This document shows positions 46,901 to 58,669 of a stretch of DNA of 64,000 bases, in pieces. The stretch is from assembly GCA_035772735.1 (NCBI GenBank), contig JASDFA010000010.1, forward strand, positions 155,870,501 through 155,934,500, written 5' to 3'. The first letter of the stretch is position 1. The number at the start of each line of letters is the position of its first letter. The translations under genes were made by a program, and so were the position numbers. Source of the DNA: Datura wrightii (Eukaryota; Streptophyta; Magnoliopsida; Solanales; Solanaceae). The notes beneath the pieces are model-generated. The model ran no database searches. It was not told the origin of the DNA and saw only the letters and a list, made by a program, of their open reading frames with translations.

Positions 46901-49900
46901 CCTGAAGACCAACTGTTACCTGCTAGTCTGGCTTGGTTATATTCTTTTATTGTCAAAATAAAATCAGATGAATCTTAGTCCTGCTTCTAGAGATAATAGA
47001 ATTAACCCCCACCATAAGAAAATGAAAAGAAGAAAGAATATCAAACAAGATTGATATTGGTTAACAATAAACAATCACTCAAGTAGATCATTATATTGTA
47101 ATCTTTACATATAGATTTTTGCACATGGAACATGATGTGAATAAAAAGAAGTTAGAAATAAATGTGAAGCATACCTAGTAAAATTGCATATCTAATTCTT
47201 TTATTGGCCTAAATCTAATGCACCGTCCACATAATGTATCCTGTATATTTTCTTAATGCCTACCTAGTAAAATTGTAGACTTAATTCATTTAGTCGGCCT
47301 AAAATGCACCTTCCTCATGATGTATCATATGTACTTTCACTAAGATCTCTCCTGATCTTGTCAGTCTCCGTTGTACATTATGAGGAGTTTGATTTGCTGT
47401 TCTTGACTCTATGGGTTGTAGTGACAACGTTGCAAGAGAAAGTATTGCCATGTGCCTGTATTCTTGATTTCTGGTAGTCGTCACATCAACTGTGTTTTTG
47501 ATGCAATGAATAAAAAGTAGTGGGTCTCCTATGTCTAGAAGAAAGGAGATCAAACTCTCAAACAACATTGTTTCTTTCTATGATTTTGTGACTGAATTTT
47601 GAGAATTTGTTGATGGCATCAAGTTCTTGCTAATTTTCTGTTTCATGACTTCTTTATCTTTTTAAGAAAAGAAATTAAAGAGAGTCATGCAAGCCTATTG
47701 CCCCTATTCCACTCAACATGAGTGGCAACTTTTTTGCATTTTCGACTTCATTTGCTCAATTTAATGATATTATACATACTTATATATTGATACAGGTTGA
47801 AAGATGGTGGGGAATTTTGCTGCCGAAGATAGTCTCTTATGCTTACAAAAATGGTGGCCCTATTATCATGGTGCAGGTGAATTGATCTTCATAAAACTGA
47901 CTTCAATATCCTAGCTACTAATCGAGATAAATGCAACTCCATGTTTAAGATAATAGGTTATAGCAAAATGTAACAGCAAAGCGTAGGTGCTGTAAGTTCT
48001 GACTAAATATGATCTATTATCTGCAAGTGCTATGATCTGCCCAGAGAAATACCTCACTTCGACATTGATCAAGGATCATCGGAGCCTGAATATGTTAATA
48101 GTCAAACATAAATGGACATGGAATGTCTTTTACAGTCTTGGAATTGTTTGGCAAAGTTGGAATCAGAGTTAAAATATGACATGTCTTCTGCCAAATATCT
48201 GAAACCCTGTTGCTTGTCTTTATAAGTGGTAGATTGAAAACCCATCCTCTCATTGGACTTTAATTTTCGAGTAACAGGATGAATAAATGATAGGTTTAAG
48301 TTTCACGTTTCCAATCCACAAAGGAGATATGAAGGGTATGTACTTTAATGTTCACCGGTTTGGTACTTGATTCCTATATTTCGTTACGGAGATATTTGAT
48401 TAAACTAAAGACACGACATCTCTCATTATTTTTTGCTGAACAAAAAAGAACTTTCAAACATATCGAGGAGCGATGGTGCACATTTTCAGTGACCTACATT
48501 ACTTATGCGAATGATTCGTTAGCTATTCTTTTGAAACTTCATATAACATGCCATTAAGGATTATATGGAATTCCTTTAAAGCGCCAAAATCCAGATAAAC
48601 TTGAAGACCCTTTCTTCAACTATGACCTCCAACTTATTACTCAAATACTCGTGAAAACTTGTAAGTTTAGGAATTTGCATGTTCCATACCCTTTTTACCC
48701 CAGTTTACTTTACTTGATACTTTGTCTCTGTGCTTTCTTAATAAATTGCATTACCTACTATCTCCAGGATTTTAAGATAATCCTTGAATTATGTGACCAC
48801 CTCATCTAAAAGTTAAAAAGAGGGTACACTTTTGTTTACTTTGTTGTGTTTTCGACATGCCTCCTCACTTGCAGGACTAATATTTTTTCATGATCCAAGT
48901 ATGGGAAACTTTTTTTCAATTAAAAGTGACTGTGATGATTGAACTCAGGACCTCGACCTACTCAAGTACCATGTTGAATGAGTGAACCATTAGAGATGGG
49001 ACATTTTTATTTATTTCATTATGTCTTAACATGTCCTATTCTTCATGTGCAGATTTGATTCTTTCTTCATATGTAGAAATTAACTTTTAATAGTGGATAG
49101 CGATGAGACTTGAACTCAAGAATTTACCTGATATGATATAACTCAACACCCTCCCACACACATAACCCAATTTTTGGGGTCCACTCGTGAACTTCAGTGC
49201 CAGCTTACAGTTGCTAGAACATGTTGCGAAAGGTTAGCTCTGATACCATATTGAATTGTGTGACTATCTCATCCAAAAGTTTAAGCTTTTAAAGAGGACA
49301 CACTTTTACTTCCTTGAAGATGTCTTCAATAACAACTTATATTGTTTTACCAAATGTTATCTTTGGCTTTGTGATGACATCTCTCAAACGACCAACCATT
49401 GTTCCATTAACATTCGAACTATCATAGTAAGTAGCCAGTACATAATTTTTAACATGCGTGGAAGTCAAATGCCATTATGACGGAAGCTCTATTTTATCAC
49501 ATGATGAAATACTTGGCATTCCGTGATTTGCTTTCTACCATGTTTCAGCTTTTGTATATGCCAATAGATGTAGATTACACTGAATGGTGAAAATGGGACA
49601 GATAGAAAATGAATTTGGTTCATATGGAGATGACAAGGCCTACCTGCATCACTTAGTGAGGATAGCCCGCAGACACCTTGGAGATGATGTTATTCTGTAA
49701 GTTTATGTTATGCACTTGGTTGTTTCCTCTTTTTTTTGTTTTATTTTTTTGGGGGGGGGGGGAGGGGGGGGAGGTAACATTATATTCATCGGCACCAGAT
49801 TGGTGCCGGTATCAATATTTATAAATACGGAAGGCCTTGTTCAACTTACAAGAAGTCAAAAAATGCTTCTGCATCCTCTACGTAATTTTCCTTGCACCAG

Positions 49901-52900
49901 AAACGCGAAGACCAAAATCAACTCATCGTGGTTATTTCCTCTCTTTTGACTTAAAACTTCTCAGAAGTGTACCAAAGTTGCTTGGTTGCTAGCTTTTCAA
50001 TTTTCTTCTTTCCATGTGTGTGTGTGTGATTTCTCCCTGAATTTAATGTCATTTCTTCCCCGAACGTGTTTGATACAGGAAATATCTTTTACGGTTCGGT
50101 TTCAATGTATTATACCTTGCCTCTGTTTTTGTTCTGGAGTTTAGTATTTTTTTTTTTGGTGTGTGTTTGTATATATATATATATGTATATATCCAATCTA
50201 TATTGACTACCTGATGGTTAACAGATATACTACCGATGGAGGTTCAAGAGAAAATCTTAACAAAGGGACTATTCCTGGTGATGCTGTCTTTTCAGGTAGC
50301 AGTTAATAGCAACCTGTAAAACTTACCAATTCGAACCAAGTAAAGGTGCTACCGTCTCCATCAATGTGACTTATGCACATGATAATATCTGCTTGTTAAT
50401 CAATTTGATAAAAAAAGTAGGATATTATGTAGCCTCCTCAAACAGTTATGCGAGGATACTTTAATTGGTACATAATTATTAGAGAATTTCTCTTCCTTTA
50501 TATTATGTTATCTTTCTCTTTAGAAGTTTCTTGGTTTGTTGGCTCGGTTCTAATCATGGATTCTTAATTTTAGCTGTCGATTTTTCAACTGGAGATGATC
50601 CATGGCCCAATTTTATGTTGCAGAAAGAGTTCAATGCACCAGGGAAATCACCACCTCTTTCAACGTTAGTGTCTTTTTGTTTGTTCCTTTTCTATCTTGC
50701 ACCAGCTGCTACAGATGATGTTGATAAGTTTGGTATCTAGGGAGTTCTACACTGGTTGGCTCACGCACTGGGGAGAGCATATTGCAAATACTGATGCAAC
50801 TGTTACAGCAGCTTACTTAGAAAGGATCTTGTCGAGAAATGGATCAGCTGTGCTCTACGTGAGTACTAATTCTTCTGTTACTAAAATGACATATCATTTC
50901 TTGATACCAAGCTGATTTATACTTTTTCTCCTAGATGGCACATGGCGGAACAAATTTCGGGTTCTATAGTGGTGCAAATACTGGTGCAGATGAGACTGAT
51001 TACAAGCCTGATCTGACATCCTATGATTATGTGAGGAGGTTTCCAATATTTTTTGGTTAAAGTTTCTTGCTCTATCATAGTAAGCAAACTGAAAACAATC
51101 TTGTTCAGGATGCACCTATCAAAGAATCTGGAGACATAGACAATCCAAAATATCAAGGTGTACTAATCTGAGTATATATGTGTACTCTTGCTTTAATTTT
51201 TCATGAGAAAGTTTTTCCTTTGTCATCTTTTAACTTATTATGGGGATGTTTCTCTGAAATTGTACCAACGGTTAAACCATTGGGTCATGGAGCAACCTGT
51301 ATATATTAGCAGTTCTTACCTTATTGCTAATTGGCTTAATGTATCTTTGTAGTTTTTGTTTGTCTTTTGCTTGTCCCTTTCCATGGAATTAATTTTGCAC
51401 TGGTGGATGGCTGGAATTTGACTAGATAAGAGGATTAAAGGGGTGTAAGAGACTTCTACTTTTCAGTTTGGGACTCCTTTTCTGTTCTTCTCGTCTTTTT
51501 CCTTTAGAAGGAAGAAAAACTTCTATTTTCATGCACAAAAAACTATCATGGGAAGTGAATGATGACTATCTTTGTTCTCTCGATTGATCAGATTATTTTA
51601 TATGTCATCAATTATATCCTCTTAGTAGTGTAACCAAGGGCCTAGACGATTTAAAAGGAAGCAAGTCTTTGCATTCCATTCCCATGTTCAGTGCATTCCA
51701 GTGTAGGATATGAGAAAGATGAAGAATCTGTCCGTGTTAGACTATGAATTTGCAGGAGAAATATGGCATTTGTTCCTAACCTATTTGCATGGCATGTGTA
51801 TGCCATACACTGCAACAGAGAACTGCCAGGCATGAGCATGTCGTTTATGAGAAGACTCAAACAGTCTGAAGCAGAACTTTGTTAGAACATTGTTTGGATC
51901 TAAACAAGAATTAAATGTCTGTTTAGAATATTTGGGTCCATTGGCACCCAAAGGTGTGGCCTAGTGGTCAAGTGGGATGAAAACCAGTATATACTAGGGT
52001 TCAAATCCTACATAGCAAAAAAGTGTTAAGTAACATCATCCCATCCGCCTAAGTTACCTGTGTTGGCTGGGGGAAGCAAGTACGAGGTGGAATAGTCGAG
52101 GTGTGTGCAAATTGGTCCAGACATCACTGTTATTTAAAAGAAGAGTTTTTGGGCTCACTGCAGATTTAACTTTTCTTTTTAAAATTTGAACTAAACACCA
52201 ACTTAATATCTCTTATGCGAAAAAATCATCACTTTAATGAAATGCGATTTTTACATTTAAATCATCTGCTAACCTTCTCATGATATTTTTTTTTCCATTT
52301 ACAACTTTTATTTTAAAGAAAATGTTCTGTTAGCTATCTAATTATCCATCATTAATCAACTTTCAGCTCTTCGGAAGGTGATTGCTAAATATACTGCAGC
52401 ACCTCTTACCTCAGTTCCTTCCAATAATGAACGGAAAGCATATGGACTTATTAAGTTGCAGAAGACTAAATCGTTGTTTAACACAGTTAATACCACAGAT
52501 TTTGATGGTGTCACTGAATCTGAAAACCCGCTTGCAATGGAGTCTTTGGGCCAGGTATAAAATGCTCCCGTCTTTGGATGCATTTTTGATAGTTCTGAGT
52601 TTTTGTAAAGTGCCTGTAGGATATAATCCATCTCTTTCAATGTTTTTGCTAGTTCAGATGTTTGGCTTCATGCTTTATGTTTCTGATTACAAAGCAAAAG
52701 CTAATGGAAGTTTGTTGTTCATACCAAAGGTAAGTGGTTTTGTCATATCACTGGAAAGCCTTCTTTGGTGTGCGTCTGTTTTCTTGAGCTGGGTTGAAAG
52801 TTTTCATTTAATTAGTACTGGTGAAAGGGTTTTCATTTAAACAACTGTATTCTTTTGTACTTCCACTTTGGAGATTCACTGATGAGAATAGAGCTATCCC

Positions 52901-55900
52901 TTTGTGTCTCATTCGTGCAGGTAATACCTGAATTTCTTCTCATTACTAAGAATCTATATCTTTATAATACAACAACAACAACAAATCTAGTGTATTCCCA
53001 CAAGTGGGATCTGGGAAGGATATATACGCTCGACTACTTACTCTAATCCTCGACCTCCATACTCTCCTATCAAGGGTCATGTTCTCGGTGAGCTAAAGTT
53101 GCGCCATATCCAGCCTAATCACCTCATCCGATGCTGTTTCTTTGTGCAATAGAATAATATGTTCAATATACTTTGGCCATCGTGTAATATGACAGCTAGC
53201 TCATCATAGCCGATTGTTAGGGGTGGACTTAATGTGTGTGTTAACCTCTTTGGGTTTTGGTCTGAGCTTGTAAATTTTTTTCTTTCAAAAGGAAAGTAAA
53301 TTTCATGTATGGTTCTTTCTTTTTTTCTTTTCATCGTCTCAACTGTATCAAGGGATGACTCAATATAATTTTGCAGGTGCATGACAGGGCGCAAGTATTC
53401 ATTTCATGCCCTTCAGAAAACTATGAAGAAAATCCAAAATATGTAGGCACTGTAGCCAGATGGTCAAATACTCCAATCAGGCTTCCTCATATTCGATGTA
53501 CTTTGGATAACAGAATTTATATACTGGTACATAGTACTCTCTATTCTTCACTTCTAGCTAGGTTTTGAGTTATGCTGCAATCCTTTCTGGAGATAGAACT
53601 TAGTGTAGATTCCAATGGAAAATTTTTGTTGATTTTGATAAAATTTTTAGCAGTTTCTTTCAGAAAAATTAGAGCACGGATCCGCAACCAGTGCTGCATT
53701 TTTAGAGGATTGTAATGAAAATAGAGTGAACCGGTTACAATGGGTATACAATTAAAAGGACGTTAGGAAGAGGAGTTCTTATCTATAAATTTTCTCCAAT
53801 CATTTGTAACACAATAATCTTTGTGTGCTCCAAATATAAAACAAAACTACGACACAGTCCACAGGATTTGTAAGAATGCTGTTTTTGTACACAACAATTT
53901 CCTTTTCTTACTAATCGGTGCGCTTCTGCTGTTTTATTCCCATATTATGAAGAAATATTAGGATTAGGAATAAATAGGGTGAAATACTGTCCCCCTAAAA
54001 TACTGTCACTCACTGAACATTCCTCATCCTAGCACCTTTCTCCATGAAAGTTTTTCTTGAATCAATTGATCCCCCTAAACTCTTTGAAACTAGCTTTAGC
54101 ACGGCTCTCCTTAAATTTTCAGTGAAGTAGCTGATAGAAGAAAGTCCCTTCTTCATCTCTCCCTTCTCCTTCTTGGTGTCTTCAGCGTGTTCCCTAACAT
54201 GTCCTATTTATTTTGTCAGAAAAACATAAAGGAAAATGATCTATTTTCATAAAATTCTATTGTTTTTGTTGGAAACTTTTAAGATAAATAACTACGAGAG
54301 ATCCTACTCCAGTAGCTTCCTTTTTCCTTCCTTTAGTAATGTTCTTTGTCCCAATTTCCTATTGATCTCTTTTCTCCTTTTTTCATGCTTGCCCTATGCA
54401 TTTTCCTCATGTGTAGTGGTTAAGAAGCAAAAATACAGAATAAAAAGGAGAGCAGATGAACAAAGAAATTCCACTAATTGTTGGTGGAAGGAGATTCCAG
54501 CTAGAGTGGGGAGTGGGGAATGGATTTTGAGAAGTACTGGTGGAGAAAGAACACGAGGGGAATCTCTTAAACGGAGGAAAAAGGGGATGTGGGAAGCATG
54601 GGCAAAAGAGGGAGGAAGAGAGGAAAGGGAGACAGAACAATGAAAAGGAAAAAGGAAAATAAGAGAAAGTAGAGGATGGGTGTAGGAGATGGAGAATGAG
54701 ATAAAAGAGAAAAGGAAAATTGGCCCATTGCGCCTCTGTAACATGGAAAGATACCACTAACTGTTCAATCTATACATGTAAGTGAACTTCAATGAAAAGG
54801 AGCAGCTGCATAGTTTCTGTAACTGGGTTTCTCCAAAAAGGGAAAAGGAAAAAATGAAAATGAACAAACTGTATCATTTTCAAAAGCAATTGCAATATCC
54901 AGTAATTTATTCACATTTCAGTTTGCTACTAATAATTTATTCGCATTTCAGTTTGCTACTAATGAATGATGACAGCAAATCTCATCTTTCTAATTTATCT
55001 GATTATTTTGTTTGCTACTTTGTCATTCCTTTGTTTTACAGGTAGAAAATATGGGGCGTATAAATTATGGGCAATACATTTTTGACAAGAAGGTTAGTTC
55101 AGAATAGTTTGCATTTACTTCCATAGTCATCTGAGGTGTTGGGGACACATTTTACCCATGAATTCTGGGAACTTTCTAAAACTTGTACATTTGTATAAAT
55201 GAACTATGAAGCAACTTGTCTCATTAATGATCCAAACATGGTAGAAAGACAAGATAGGGATCTTATAGTCTTGTTGGATTTGAGATAATGGTTCTGTATG
55301 ATCAGGTATAAGCATCACCAAAGTGTGCTACTTAAGAAAAGCTTGAGTTGTTAACTTTTGCATGACTGAGCTATGAGAACACTATTTTTGGGTTCTATAT
55401 GTGAAGAAAACGGACCGTGGACTTAATATTCAAAGTTCATGAGGTGAGAATTATCCTCGACTTTATATAGAGGTTACAACCCTTACCCTCAGCCAGTGGG
55501 ATCTAACACCCTCTTATTACAGGCTGAACATTTGTAGTGTGTGTAACATTAACATAGACCATGAATAAGTCAAGTACAAACTGTTTCAATATCCTGTTCT
55601 TTAATTGGGCAACTTCATTTTGTTGAGGAGTATATGCATTGATGCAAAATACCATTGGGAGACATAGAAGATGAGAAAGGTGCTGAAGAACACCCGGGTG
55701 CATTATAACTGATTAATTTCTTACTTCTCCAGTCTCAATTTATGTGACATTGTTTGACTTGACTCAAAGTTTAAGAAATATACAAGAATATCATCAATAA
55801 ATACTATCACGAATAGATCTATGAATCACCTGGATATACTATTCATTAGGTCCATAAACTCCTCTGGCCCCTCGAACCTAATGCCCTGCTCCTCTGATCA

Positions 55901-57659
55901 CAAAGAATGTGTTTTATGATCGATAGCTAGAAAAAGATTTTAAAATTAAGCTGTTCCTAATTATAGAAAGGTGACATTCTTTTTGGGATAGAGGGAGTAA
56001 TATAAATACCAAATTGATTACAAATTTTAGCACAAAGACCTTGAAAGATAGAAAATAACTCAGCTCTATTTTTCAGAAAAAATAACCAACTGTAATTGCT
56101 CGATATGGGTGTGGGAACCCGACACGGGTGTGGATATCGTAGTTGAATCTTAAGATTTGGGGATACGGATAGGAGTTAGGACCATGAGTACAGGTGTTAA
56201 GATGTATATTTAAGATGTATATTACTGCACATATAGCATGTGTTTTTGGAAAAATTAATTGACATTATTAAATTAAAGCCTGTATAAATTCTTTGTAATC
56301 TTTTATTCATAAATTTTCTCTTATAATCGCAAAGTGTTTCTAGTACTTATGTGATGTGTGTCTGTATTAATATATATTTGACAATCAAATCAAACACCCA
56401 ATTAGCGTATACTTCTCAGACATAGGTGTAATCAAAGAGCCTAGGTTGACAAATCCAGTGGAGACGCCACACCCATATCTAAATAACCCTTTACAAGAAT
56501 TATGTAGTGCTTTTCTAATTCCGCTATAGGTACTGTTAATCTACTTTAGCACATCTTCCTTTCATTTTTTTAGTTTCAGCAAGTTGCTGTGGTTCCCCCC
56601 CTCTTCTGCGACTTCTTCCTCATAAATTAATAATCACAAAGGTATCAAATTTTGAACTTGATTTGCAGGGTATTCTCTCTCCTGTTTATTTAGATGGCGA
56701 ACCGCTGCAGAAGTGGAAAATGTTGCCGATTCCTTTTCACAACCTGAATGAGGATCAAAAGATCAATTCTGTTATTTCATATGCATACACCAGCCTGAGA
56801 AAATCTGTACAGAAAAATCTGAAAAACAACAGAAGTAAGTTTGGATTTATTAATAAGAAATATCAGCAAATAGTGGAGTTTTGTGTGCAAGTGCTCATGC
56901 AGTTGGAAGATTCAGCACAGTGAAAGAGAACGGTGCAAGTGACGTTATTCATTCTTTGCAGATTATCATCCAGAGCCAGCTTTCTATACTGGTCATCTTT
57001 CAGTTGATGAAGTAAAAGACACTTTTTTGTCATTTCGTGGCTGGAGTAAAGGGGTTGCATTTATCAATGGATTTAATCTAGGAAGGTTTTGGCCGGTAAA
57101 CTTTCTTATAGTTTTATTGCTATTTCTTGATCAGGTAATAAAATCCTGAAAATTCATTCATTTCTCAAAACGAAATTTTTCCATGTGGTTCTTATTGCAG
57201 TCCTTTGGACCCCAGTGTAACCTTTATGTTCCTGCTCCAATCCTGCAAGAAGGGAAAAACCTCTTGGTATGTGATTAAGAATTTCTGGAATTCATCTTGC
57301 ATTTCTTTTCTCTATCTCGTATTTTAGGAAACACAGGAATAAGATGGCGGGAAAATAGTAATAAATTCCTTGGATCTTTTTTTTTTCCCGAGAATCAATT
57401 AAATTTCCAAATTGAACCTGCTTTATTGCCCCACATTAATATTTTAGTCTAGTTACAAACTAATTTTTTCAGGCCTCTCTATTTTGTAGATGCTGTAAGA
57501 TGAATAAACCTCCAAAAATTCTCATGCAATCACATTTCTTGTTACATATAGGTCATTTTCGAATTAGAGGCTCCAAATGCTGAGTTGTTTGTGACCTCAG
57601 TTGACCATCCAGATTTCACATGTGGTTCTTCCACAAATTCACAAGTGCATCAAATCTGA
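40995..57659 (+). CDS. BGAL17: Beta-galactosidase 17-like, glycoside hydrolase family 35 (19 exons)
   Basis: Hydrolyses terminal beta-galactosyl residues. Exons: 40995-41213, 41704-41808, 42513-42708, 43701-43789, 47796-47876, 49602-49696, 50225-50295, 50574-50664, 50741-50858, 50935-51030, 51109-51157, 52367-52554, 52658-52729, 53377-53526, 55042-55092, 56669-56834, 56962-57095, 57201-57266 and 57552-57659; 2145 nt, 714 codons, phase continuous. Residues ~33-52 form a hydrophobic segment after a basic stretch (signal anchor or secretory signal). Catalytic landmarks: GGDLHYFRV, CAEWDFGGFPSW, MVQIENEFGSYG (acid/base Glu about 234), STEFYTGWLTHWGE (nucleophile Glu about 317) and HGGTNFGFYSGAN. 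C-terminal jelly-roll parts follow (MGRINYGQY, GWSKGVAFINGFNLGRFWP). Order and length fit BGAL17 of the animal-like GH35 branch. The start may instead be the in-frame ATG at 41067 (MAKKRR). All exons are intact despite many intronic insertions. Confidence 0.93.
41360..41655 (+). repeat. ~145-bp tandem duplication in BGAL17 intron 1
   Basis: Two consecutive units share 'gaattttatagagcaga', 'tttaggattgag.tatagc' and 'ttgattaattgtacttaatt' with about 145 bases between equivalent points (for example 41431 and 41576). Non-coding. Confidence 0.75.
42065..42165. mobile_element. Short Stowaway-like MITE in BGAL17 intron 2
   Basis: Ends 'actctatcggtcccaattct' and 'ataaattgaggcagagggag' are inverted repeats of the CTCCCTC/ATCGGTCC type seen elsewhere in this window. 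About 100 bases, non-coding. Confidence 0.5.
43805..44300 (+). repeat. ~259-bp tandem duplication in BGAL17 intron 4
   Basis: Two consecutive units begin 'cccattaaatcac' (43805 and 44064) and share 'gttggtattattt', 'aaaaagtgttcagg' and 'aaatgcctaggccaccatag'. The LTR-like insertion at 44311 follows directly after the second unit. Confidence 0.8.
44311..46611. mobile_element. LTR-like insertion (solo LTR or short element) in BGAL17 intron 4
   Basis: A 2301-bp insertion begins TGTCACAACCC and ends GGGGTGTTACA, so it has TG...CA borders with short inverted termini. The flanking pentamers are CATTT and CATTC, a near-perfect 5-bp target duplication. It has no recognisable gag or pol. Between 46010 and 46560 the strings ACGACTCGTTGG and AACGGGTCGTTG recur many times. 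The borders and lack of coding point to a solo LTR of a gypsy-type element, but no partner LTR is available to confirm. Confidence 0.5.
47170..47345 (+). repeat. ~95-bp tandem duplication in BGAL17 intron 4
   Basis: Two neighbouring units share 'cctagtaaaattg', 'ttaattc.ttta', 'cggcctaaa' and 'atgtatc', about 95 bases apart. Non-coding. Confidence 0.55.
48783..49420 (-). mobile_element. TRIM-like or LTR remnant in BGAL17 intron 5
   Basis: Two similar segments, 'ttgaatt.tgtgac.a.ctcat', lie at about 48783 and 49250 as direct repeats. GCTCTGATACCA at 49234-49245, just before the second one, is the exact complement of the TGGTATCAGAGC primer site used by many plant copia and TRIM elements primed by initiator tRNA-Met. 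The element therefore runs on the minus strand. There is no coding capacity, and the LTR ends are too decayed to define exactly. Confidence 0.5.
51945..52135 (+). mobile_element. tRNA-derived SINE in BGAL17 intron 11
   Basis: Box A-like TGGCCTAGTGGTCA (51957-51970) and box B GGGTTCAAATCC (51998-52009) form an internal RNA polymerase III promoter. The following ~120 bases end near 'actgttatttaaaa'. The structure matches tRNA-derived SINEs common in Solanaceae introns. A target duplication was not found. Confidence 0.6.
52966..53130 (-). mobile_element. 3' end of an RTE-type LINE in BGAL17 intron 13
   Basis: The minus strand reads EVIRLDMAQL, a stop, LTENMTLDRRVWRSRIRV and then a (TTG)n tail (seen as ACAACAACAACA on the + strand at 52968-52982). 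The peptide and the trinucleotide tail are typical of the 3' end of plant RTE-clade LINEs. Strongly 5'-truncated and inactive. Confidence 0.6.
54890..54970 (+). repeat. Short tandem duplication in BGAL17 intron 14
   Basis: 'taatttattc.catttcag' followed by 'tttgctacta' occurs twice in a row with a ~31-base period. Non-coding. Confidence 0.7.
55370..55720 (-). mobile_element. Copia LTR and integrase remnant in BGAL17 intron 15
   Basis: The minus strand at about 55590-55670 reads INAYTPQQNEVAQLKNRILK, close to the conserved TPQQNGVAERKNR motif of copia integrase. The + strand at 55440-55520 carries LTR-like sequence ('gaattatcctcgactttata', 'cagtgggatctaacaccctc'). Only this fragment is left. 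Confidence 0.5.
55727..56003. mobile_element. Stowaway-like MITE in BGAL17 intron 15
   Basis: The left end 'cttctccagtctcaatttat' and the right end 'tttttgggatagagggagta' form inverted repeats of the family seen at 16895 and 42065. About 277 bases with no coding sequence. Confidence 0.5.
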
Positions 57660-58451
57660 CATCATCACGACTTAGCAAACCTGGGATGATAGATTATCTT
57701 CGTCTTATTAGCTGAATACTGTGTCCATGCATTGGTGCCTAAACAACACGAGGATGTGTACCGAAAACAATAGAAAGGTGGAGGAACTGAGTTTGGAGCA
57801 AGCATCTTTTGGGCATCGACTGTTGTATGTGAGTAGTTTGTATTCTTAACTTCCCACTCGGTAATATTAGTAGTTTCCCGTGGAGAAACATAACTTTCTC
57901 CCCCTGAAATGTGGGTGGAGATATTGCAGAGCTCAGTGAGTTGAGACGCTGTTGAATATTCACATGTAAAGAATGATGTGTACTTATTCATGGTTACATA
58001 TTGATCCGAACCAGTTTGAGTTCTTCACCTGTTAGAAATTACTTGTTCTAATTTGTTACACGCCTTTGCTTTGGTTAAAATTGTTTGATGAATGACTCAG
58101 ATATACATGTTGAAAAACTGGGTTAAAGTTTTTGACCTTGATTTATAAACCAGATAGCAGCAGTAAAGCCTCAAATATTCTTTATTTGTAAACCAGAACT
58201 ACACTCCCAGGATACTATGTACAAAGTGATGACAAAAAGCTTTCACTTCAACAATTTCCTACATTCATTCGATACAGAACAAGCATGACTCAATTAGGTA
58301 ACCTACTTGATCAGTTAAAGAAACCATCCAGTTAGCAACCCCACTAACCTATAACTTATTGTTTTGTCCTAAAATATACATTATATTGAAGGAAAAAGAT
58401 CACAAACTGAAATGGGGATCACTAGCTCTACACCATTCTTCAAAGAGAGCA
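57660..58451. other. Convergent 3' regions
   Basis: This stretch lies between the stop of the beta-galactosidase gene (+ strand) and the stop of the small minus-strand gene. It should hold both 3' UTRs. No other gene is seen. Confidence 0.5.
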
Positions 58452-58658
58452 TCATTTTGATGAATGCTTAGATGCTGTTTTTGCTTCTTGCTTGGATCCT
58501 GAAATGGCAGCAGTTGCTGCAGCACTCATAGCAGCAGTAGTTGCACTTACTTTTACACCTCCCGCAGCTTTAACAGCGCCGCCGATTTTTGAAAATGCAG
58601 CAATTCCTCCAACAAAGATGGCCCTCAAGGCAACTGCTGGCTTTACCTTCATAGTCAT
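58452..58658 (-). CDS. Small alanine-rich protein, 68 residues
   Basis: The minus-strand frame starts MTMKVKPAVALRAIFVGGIA and continues with IGGAVKAAGGVKV, then an Ala/Thr-rich part (TTAAMSAAATAAISGSKQ) and a charged end (EAKTASKHSSK). A splice acceptor (tttctatag on the minus strand, about 10 bases before the ATG) suggests an intron in the 5' UTR. I recognise this as the general shape of a conserved small plant protein of unknown function: a short hydrophobic N-terminal stretch that could insert in or attach to a membrane, then an alanine-rich region. The first ATG was chosen; MKV (second Met) is an alternative. It is transcribed toward the beta-galactosidase gene. A + strand frame over the same bases is its shadow. 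No function is proposed. Confidence 0.65.
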   Translation of the reverse strand: MTMKVKPAVALRAIFVGGIAAFSKIGGAVKAAGGVKVSATTAAMSAAATAAISGSKQEAKTASKHSSK

Positions 58659-58669
58659 TTGTCTTCCTA

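Noticed and set aside
51957..52009. Possible tRNA gene
   Set aside because: Only box A and box B are present; stems do not pair and the unit continues as a SINE body.
54236..54757. Purine-rich ORFs of 116-135 codons in BGAL17 intron 14
   Set aside because: Low-complexity purine/pyrimidine sequence, open on both strands, no family resemblance.
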